Shown in pieces: positions 56,417 through 64,000 of a stretch of 64,000 nucleotides of DNA (position 1 is its first letter; each line of letters begins with the position of its first letter). Source of the stretch: Pannonibacter sp. SL95. Lineage in GTDB: Bacteria; Pseudomonadota; Alphaproteobacteria; Rhizobiales; Stappiaceae. Both the position numbers and the translations under genes were made by a program. The notes under the pieces were generated by a model. The model made no database searches, was not told where the DNA came from, and was given only the letters and a program-made list of their open reading frames with translations. The stretch lies in the NCBI RefSeq assembly GCF_026672425.1, contig NZ_JAPPRC010000004.1, positions 173,501 to 237,500 of the forward strand, written 5' to 3'.

Positions 56417-56810
56417 TCCCGCCTCGAAAGGCGGTTACATCCTGCAATCATTGCGAGTTTCATCGCAAGAAATGCACGCCAGAGCGATTGCGTCAAGACC
56501 GCATGGTGGCGCTAGCCATGCGGCCTTGACGCTGATAGGTTACATGGGGTTTTGAGACCGCATTGATTGGAAGCCAGCAGCGCTGGGATCCTGCCTCCGC
56601 GGCTCATGCGCCCGAAATACAGGTCTGATCATCATCGATTGCACCTCCTGTCGTATGAGAGTGAAGGTCAGCGACCAAACCGGCTCCACTCTCGGTCACG
56701 CTTGGCGCTGAAGTCGGGCCACCCCGACTTCAGCTCAAGCTTAGGTAGCATGCCCCGACGACTAATAGATGTCAAGGCCAGTTAAGACCAACAACAAGAT
56801 ACTTATTCTG
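56417..56810. promoter_or_regulatory. Cas operon control region with two long dyads
   Basis: 394 bases between the cse1 start and the decayed end of array 2, with no credible gene. A 14-base arm pair with one mismatch (56493-56506 / 56516-56529, TCAAGACCGCATGG with CCATGCGGCCTTGA) lies 77 bases upstream of cse1. A perfect 12-base stem with a four-base loop (GCTGAAGTCGGG 56707-56718, CCCGACTTCAGC 56723-56734) lies further up. The first may be an operator or leader hairpin for the cas genes; the second could stop transcription coming from array 2. Confidence 0.5.
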
Positions 56811-57528
56811 TCTGAAATCCCCGCGTTTGCAGGGAACGCAGTACGCCCGACAACGAGATACGGCTCATCCCCTCATTGAAGGGGACATTGACCAGAAACA
56901 CCAACCAGAGCCGATGTCAACATTCTGAGAGTGCCTCCAGCCAGGAAGTGCTCAAACACCCCGCATATGCGGGGAACACGCTCCAATGGGCAGCCCTTGC
57001 CCGGAGATAGCCGGTTCAACTCCGCGTGTGCGGGGAACACTCCGGCGTGCCCAGCTCGATCACCTGTTGCGGCGGTTCATCCCCGCGTGTGCGGGGAACA
57101 CATTACAGAATGATGATTCAAGCGGGACGGCTCCGGTTCATCCCCGCGTGTGCGGGGAACACAAACGCAGGCCCTTCTGTCGCCGCCCTGCCGCCGGTTC
57201 ATCCCCGCGTGTGCGGGGAACACTGATCCACTTCATGGATATCGACGCCGGCCGCCGGTTCATCCCCGCGTGTGCGGGGAACACTTCGCGGCCCGCTCCT
57301 GATCATCCCGTCGTCGCGGTTCATCCCCGCGTGTGCGGGGAACACCCACATGGGCCGATCTCCTTGAGCAAATGAGCCGGTTCATCCCCGCGTGTGCGGG
57401 GAACACCGCCCGGAGCATAGTCAGCGCTTGGTCGCGCACGGTTCATCCCCGCGTGTGCGGGGAACACGGCCGAATACGGCGCGATCCCGCAGCGTTCGCG
57501 GGTTCATCCCCGCGTGTGCGGGGAACAC
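56811..57528 (-). CRISPR. Type I-E CRISPR array 2: nine good repeats plus decayed trailer
   Basis: Good 29-base repeats at a 61-base period start at 57012 and end with 57500-57528; the copy at 57012 has two mismatches. A degenerate copy in register is at 56951-56979. Two relics, at 56811-56839 and 56861-56889, are out of register, so the trailer end has decayed with a deletion. Nine 32-base spacers lie between 56980 and 57499. The repeat is identical to that of array 1 except for one first base at 57500. Transcription is on the minus strand. Confidence 0.95.
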
Positions 57529-57600
57529 GCCTTTTGGAAGTGCCTGATTGCATTTGATAATTTCAAAGAGCGAAAAGCTACCGAAAAAATGCGCCGCGCG
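57529..57600 (-). promoter_or_regulatory. Leader of CRISPR array 2
   Basis: The 26-base motif at 57559-57584 (AATTTCAAAGAGC, then GCTACCGA at its end) matches array 1's leader and starts exactly 30 bases from the newest repeat, as in array 1. Outside this motif the two leaders differ. Confidence 0.75.
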
Positions 57601-57720
57601 GAGCCTGTTCGAAAGGTGCCTGAAGCACGGACCCGTGGCAAGTGTGGCAGCCGCGATCTGGCGGGTCATTGCAGCAGGCGCTGGCGTCTCCCGAGGCGTG
57701 GCAGCGGCGGGTGTTGCGTT

Positions 57721-57746
57721 GCGCCGCCGGTGTTGCGCGGCGGCGC
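57721..57746 (-). terminator. Possible terminator of cas3
   Basis: GCGCCGCC (57721-57728) pairs with GGCGGCGC (57739-57746) around a ten-base loop, 65 bases past the cas3 stop on the minus strand. No U-run follows. The 210 bases between array 2's leader and cas3 otherwise hold nothing recognisable. Confidence 0.4.
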
Positions 57747-57810
57747 GTGAGTGCCGCCCGTCACGGCAGCAGGGGCCAGCCCGGCGGCCAGAGCCCAAAG
57801 CAACGCTGGG

Positions 57811-60657
57811 TCAATCGGGTCTGGCGGCGCGGCGCAAGCCGGTGCGCGCGTCATAGGAGAGGGCACGCGGCGGGGCACCCGGCACGTCCAGACGCCCGTC
57901 CTCCCTCAGGATCGCCACGACGATGGACTGCTCCCACTCCGGCCAGGACTGTTTCAGCCGCTGGCGCTGCGGATCGTCGCCCGCATCCAGCGGGCCAAGC
58001 CAGTCCCTGCGGCAACGCAGTTCGGACAGGGCCCAGGCCTCGACCAGCGCGGCGTTGTCCAAGGCCGCGCTGGCATGCGGCATCCCGGCGGATCGGGCGG
58101 CGACACTTGCGCCGTCCGTGTGCGGGCCGTCCGCATAGGGAACAAGATCATCGCCGTGCACACGGGCGAGCCGCACCGTCACCGTCTCCTCTCCCAGGCG
58201 CGTGCCGATGTCTTCTTCGTCCGACAGCGTATCGGGCAGCCCGCCATACCCATCGGCAACCTTGATGACATTGAAGCCTGCAAGGCCGCGCGCGGCCAGC
58301 TGCTGACCTCTCGCCTCCCGGCGCGCCTGCAGCAGGGGGGGCGGGATGTCGTCCTCATTCGCCGCATAGACCGATTCGATCAGCGGCCGCAGGTCGTCCG
58401 GCACCACCAGGGCGGGACGGGCGAACAGGTCGCGCGCGCTGCGCCACAGCACAGCAGGATCCTGATACGTATAGGCTGCCGGGCCAAGGGTTGCCTGCGC
58501 CCAGGCGGCCGTCTGCACATCGCCTGGGTCAGGTGACAGGATCAGCAGCTCCGGGCGTGGCAACGGACGGCTCGACGCGGGCCGAAGCTCCATGTGGCGC
58601 CACAGCCGGCCAGCCCGCTGCACCAGGAGATCGACGGGGGCAAGGTCCGAGAGCACGAGGTCGAAATCAAGGTCCAGCGATTGCTCGATCACCTGGGTCG
58701 CCACAACGATCCGCCCGGCCCTGTCCTGCGCGCTTGCCCCCTTGCCGAAGCGGGCGAGCACGTCCGCCTCGATGCTCTGGCGGTCGGCCTGCGTCATGCG
58801 GGCATGAAACAGGTCCACGGCGACCGGGGCGCCGGCTTGTCCAGGCGCCGCTTCGGTGCCGGCCGCTTGCCGGTGCAGCGCCTCGGCCATCTCGATGGCG
58901 GTGTCGACGGCGTTGCTGATAATGGCCACCGCCGCGCCCTTGCGCGCCGCTTGCAGCGCACGCGCCATCATCTCCTCTCGTGAGGCAAGGCGGGACAGAT
59001 GAACTGTCCGCGCGAGGCGCGGATCAAACCCCGGCGCCTCTTCCCGCGCGCCACGTTCATCGACCACCGTGATGAGGGGATAGGGCACATCGCCGGACGC
59101 CAAATCGTTTGTGTGATCATCCGGATCCCGCTTGCCGAGACCCCGGGCGAAGGCTTCGGCGATGCGCTTCTTCTGGGCTGCAGACAAGGTCGCGGAGAGG
59201 ATGATCGCAGAACCGCCGAGGGTGGCGTGGAGCTGGAGCAGTGTGGCCAGCTCTTCGCCCATATACGCATCAAAGCAATGCGCTTCATCGACCAGCAGCA
59301 CCTTGCCAGCGAGCCCAATCTGCCGCAGCGCCAGATGCTTCTTGCGCAGGACGGCAAGGAAGGCCTGGTCGATCGTTGCCGCCCCCACATCTGCAAGCAG
59401 CGCCTTGCGGCGGTTGTCGGCCAGCCAGCGGGCGCAGAACGCGCCGGCACTGGTGGTGTCGGAGGCCGGCGCTTGCGGCGGGGCATCGGCGGGGGCGATG
59501 CTCTCCTGAAAGCGGGACGCAAGCTTCGACTGGCCATGCGCCAGCACCAGCGACGGCTCTGCGTCATCGGAAAAGAAGGCGCGGTAGACAGGCGCAAGGC
59601 GGGCGTACATGGCATTGGCCGTTGCCATGGTCGGCAGCGCCAGGAACACGCCTTCCGCCTTGCCGGCCGCGATCATGCGTGCCGCCAGAGTGAGCCCGGC
59701 TTCCGTCTTGCCGGCACCGGTCGTGTCCTCAAGGATCACAAGCACAGGCCCGGGCGGCAAGGGCAGGCTGTCAGCCCGCGCCTGCAGCGGCCTTGGCGCG
59801 GCGGCAGCCGCCGGGGCAACGCGGCTCAGTCCCGGGGTGCTGCAAGCCTGGCCCGGGCAGAGGCCCTTGCGGGCTAGCGCCGCCTTCGCCGCCGTCCGGG
59901 CCAGGGGCCAGTAGTCCGGCGCCGGCATCTGCGGGTCGAGAAACGGGAAGTCGTCGCTGTCGGATCCGACCCAGTCCGCCAGCGTGACAAGCCCGGCCAG
60001 TGCCCAGGACAGGCCGTGGAGCTGCGCCTTGCGGTGAACGCTCTCGAGCGAAGACGGCTGCAGGACCGTGTGGATCTGCCGGGCAATATCGGCAGCAGCG
60101 GCGACGCAGGCCGGGCCGAGATCCGGATCCGCCGCAGCATCCTGCGGGCTGGCGTTGGTCTCGGTTTCCGCCTTTGGTGGCCGACCATGATGGCCTGCAA
60201 CGGCGGCGACCAGCGGGGCAATCGCATCAGTGTCATAGGCGTCGGGGGTGTTCGGGTCCGCCGGTGGGAAGGCCGGGAACAGGCCGCAGATCAGGGGCGC
60301 GACGGGCGCTGACCGCAACAGAAGCGCGCTGTTGCGCCAGTGGCGACGACCGGGCACAGGGACAAGATGCCCAAGCAGATCCTGTGGCCACAGATCCGGT
60401 TGCAAGGCCTGAAAACTGCGGGAGATCTTTCCAAGGTCATGCAGCGCGGCGAGAAAGACCAGAACAGGTCGAAGCAGATCCTGCGACGTGTTGAGACGCT
60501 CCGCCAGCCGGGCGACCAGCGCAGGACGAAGCGCGAGGTAGCAGTCAGCTGCGGCTGCGACATCGAGTGCGTGATGTAGGACAGTTTTGAACGGGAAGGT
60601 AACTACCACCCGCTCGGCCCCCATATCTTGGGTCTTTGCCCAGAACTGCCAGCTCAC
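57811..60657 (-). CDS. cas3: Cas3 helicase-nuclease (type I-E)
   Basis: 948 residues from GTG 60657, chosen because GGAGG lies six bases upstream and VSWQFWAKT matches the family start; ATGs at 60684 and 60738 are alternatives. The N-terminal HD nuclease has H28/H29 in TVLHHALD, H73-D74 in ALHDLGK and a later GHHGRP. The superfamily 2 helicase has Walker A DTTGAGKTEAG, DEAHCFD and SATLS, and the second RecA domain has VATQVIEQSLDLDFD and QRAGRLWR. The C-terminal domain follows. It cuts and unwinds DNA marked by Cascade. Array 2 separates it from the cse1-cas2 operon on the same strand. Confidence 0.95.
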   Translation of the reverse strand: MSWQFWAKTQDMGAERVVVTFPFKTVLHHALDVAAAADCYLALRPALVARLAERLNTSQDLLRPVLVFLAALHDLGKISRSFQALQPDLWPQDLLGHLVPVPGRRHWRNSALLLRSAPVAPLICGLFPAFPPADPNTPDAYDTDAIAPLVAAVAGHHGRPPKAETETNASPQDAAADPDLGPACVAAAADIARQIHTVLQPSSLESVHRKAQLHGLSWALAGLVTLADWVGSDSDDFPFLDPQMPAPDYWPLARTAAKAALARKGLCPGQACSTPGLSRVAPAAAAAPRPLQARADSLPLPPGPVLVILEDTTGAGKTEAGLTLAARMIAAGKAEGVFLALPTMATANAMYARLAPVYRAFFSDDAEPSLVLAHGQSKLASRFQESIAPADAPPQAPASDTTSAGAFCARWLADNRRKALLADVGAATIDQAFLAVLRKKHLALRQIGLAGKVLLVDEAHCFDAYMGEELATLLQLHATLGGSAIILSATLSAAQKKRIAEAFARGLGKRDPDDHTNDLASGDVPYPLITVVDERGAREEAPGFDPRLARTVHLSRLASREEMMARALQAARKGAAVAIISNAVDTAIEMAEALHRQAAGTEAAPGQAGAPVAVDLFHARMTQADRQSIEADVLARFGKGASAQDRAGRIVVATQVIEQSLDLDFDLVLSDLAPVDLLVQRAGRLWRHMELRPASSRPLPRPELLILSPDPGDVQTAAWAQATLGPAAYTYQDPAVLWRSARDLFARPALVVPDDLRPLIESVYAANEDDIPPPLLQARREARGQQLAARGLAGFNVIKVADGYGGLPDTLSDEEDIGTRLGEETVTVRLARVHGDDLVPYADGPHTDGASVAARSAGMPHASAALDNAALVEAWALSELRCRRDWLGPLDAGDDPQRQRLKQSWPEWEQSIVVAILREDGRLDVPGAPPRALSYDARTGLRRAARPD

Positions 60658-60872
60658 CGACTGCCTCCGTTCGACTGGTTGCATGCGCGAGTGAAAGCCG
60701 GAACGGCCGCCGATGCAAGCAAGAGATGTATCCGGCAAGCGGGCCGCAGACGTCGGGCTTGTATTGGCGTGTGAGCAGCTCGATGAGGCACGCCCGCCGC
60801 TTATGTTCCTGTTTTGTTCTATCTTGGCGATATTCTAATGCGCTTGAAGGGTTGTTTTATTTTAGGCTGATT

Positions 60873-60949
<77 letters not shown>

Positions 60950-61018
60950 TTGAGGTGTTTGGCGGATTTTCCGCGGGTGTTATGTCTTGAGTGTTGAGAG
61001 GTTTGTCTGGACTTTGCA

Positions 61019-61135
61019 GGCCTGGCGGCGACCTACTCTCCCGCGTCTTGAGACGAAGTACCATTGGCGCTGGGGGGTTTCACGGCCGAGTTCGGGAAGG
61101 GATCGGGTGGGGGCCCCCGCTGGGGCCACCAGGCC
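61019..61135 (-). rRNA. rrf: 5S ribosomal RNA
   Basis: About 117 bases on the minus strand, with ends CGCCGGCCTGGTGGCC and CGCCGCCAGGCCT pairing as helix I. The CCCGAACTCGG and GGGAGAGTAGGTCG segments are the conserved loops. It lies between 23S rRNA and the initiator tRNA. Confidence 0.93.
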
Positions 61136-61329
61136 GGCGAAGTGCAGACAGATGAGGAACTGGTCTTTTTGCCTTTTGAGGCATCGATGATTTTGGCGCA
61201 TTTCCCTGACTATCGAGGGACTTGACGGACCGAAGGTCCGCAAGCGCGACGCGCGCCGGCCACGTTTGGCCGCCCTCGCGGAGGGCAGCGCCCGTGAGCG
61301 CTTTAGAATGGAATGGACATTGATTAATG
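61136..61329 (-). other. 23S-5S transcribed spacer
   Basis: About 190 bases with several short inverted repeats, such as CGGACC-GAAG-GTCCG near 61229 and CCCTCG-CGGAGGG near 61273, expected as processing stems. No tRNA is seen in it. Confidence 0.7.

Positions 61330-64000
<2,671 letters not shown>

Noticed and set aside
56567..56785. A 72-codon open frame upstream of the cas operon, considered as an anti-CRISPR or regulator
   Set aside because: Composition is random-like, there is no ribosome site, and it covers the long inverted repeat.
56931..57557. Open frames with the same repeating peptides over array 2
   Set aside because: Again translated CRISPR repeats.

Overview
The window is high-GC, densely coded DNA from an alphaproteobacterium. 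The rRNA operon order (23S, 5S, then an initiator tRNA), a tropodithietic-acid gene set, a 2-aminoethylphosphonate pathway and the plant-type glutamate-cysteine ligase all fit a marine or aquatic member of the Stappiaceae/Rhodobacteraceae sphere. The genus is inference; no database search was possible. No insertion sequence, integrase or phage gene was seen.

Layout. 1-6.8 kb: end of a chemotaxis receptor with a PilZ-like tail, a sterol-desaturase-family protein, a transketolase/pyruvate-dehydrogenase-E1-like gene with a one-base frameshift, and a methionine gamma-lyase with a divergent Lrp-type regulator. 6.8-15.2 kb: a TonB-dependent receptor, a LysR regulator and a complete peptide/nickel/opine-type ABC importer whose two ATPases are fused. 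15.3-28.6 kb: the most notable region, a tropodithietic acid (TDA) biosynthesis cluster. On the minus strand tdaC-tdaD-tdaE-tdaB run into gshA. tdaA is divergent. A second minus-strand block holds an MFS exporter, a methyltransferase, tdaF, a gamma-glutamylcyclotransferase (tdaR3-like), a vanadium-haloperoxidase-like protein and a PaaZ2-like protein whose aldehyde dehydrogenase half looks catalytically dead. The methyltransferase, the haloperoxidase-like gene and the operonic gshA are additions to the core TDA genes.

28.7-40.8 kb: a 2-aminoethylphosphonate (AEP) region with ABC importer, EamA-type membrane protein, phnY-phnA-phnW, a Na/Pi transporter with PhoU domain and a LysR regulator. AT-rich dyads sharing an AAATC core sit at three of its promoters. 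41.2-46.5 kb: a tightly packed plus-strand set of five exported or membrane proteins, including a von Willebrand A protein, with no known function, followed by an AraC-type and a LuxR-type regulator.

48.7-60.7 kb: a type I-E CRISPR-Cas locus, all on the minus strand: cas3, array 2 (ten spaced repeats plus two relics), cse1-cse2-cas7-cas5-cas6e-cas1-cas2, array 1 (23 repeats). The arrays share a leader motif at identical distance from the first repeat. cse1 carries a one-base frameshift. 60.9-64 kb: initiator tRNA, 5S rRNA and nearly all of the 23S rRNA, all on the minus strand.

How the genes may work together: phenylacetyl-CoA catabolism would be diverted by the PaaZ2-like hydratase into a seven-membered-ring shunt product. 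TdaC, TdaD, TdaE, TdaB and TdaF would then oxidise and sulfurate it, probably using glutathione supplied by gshA. The ChaC-like enzyme and the MFS pump would protect the producer.
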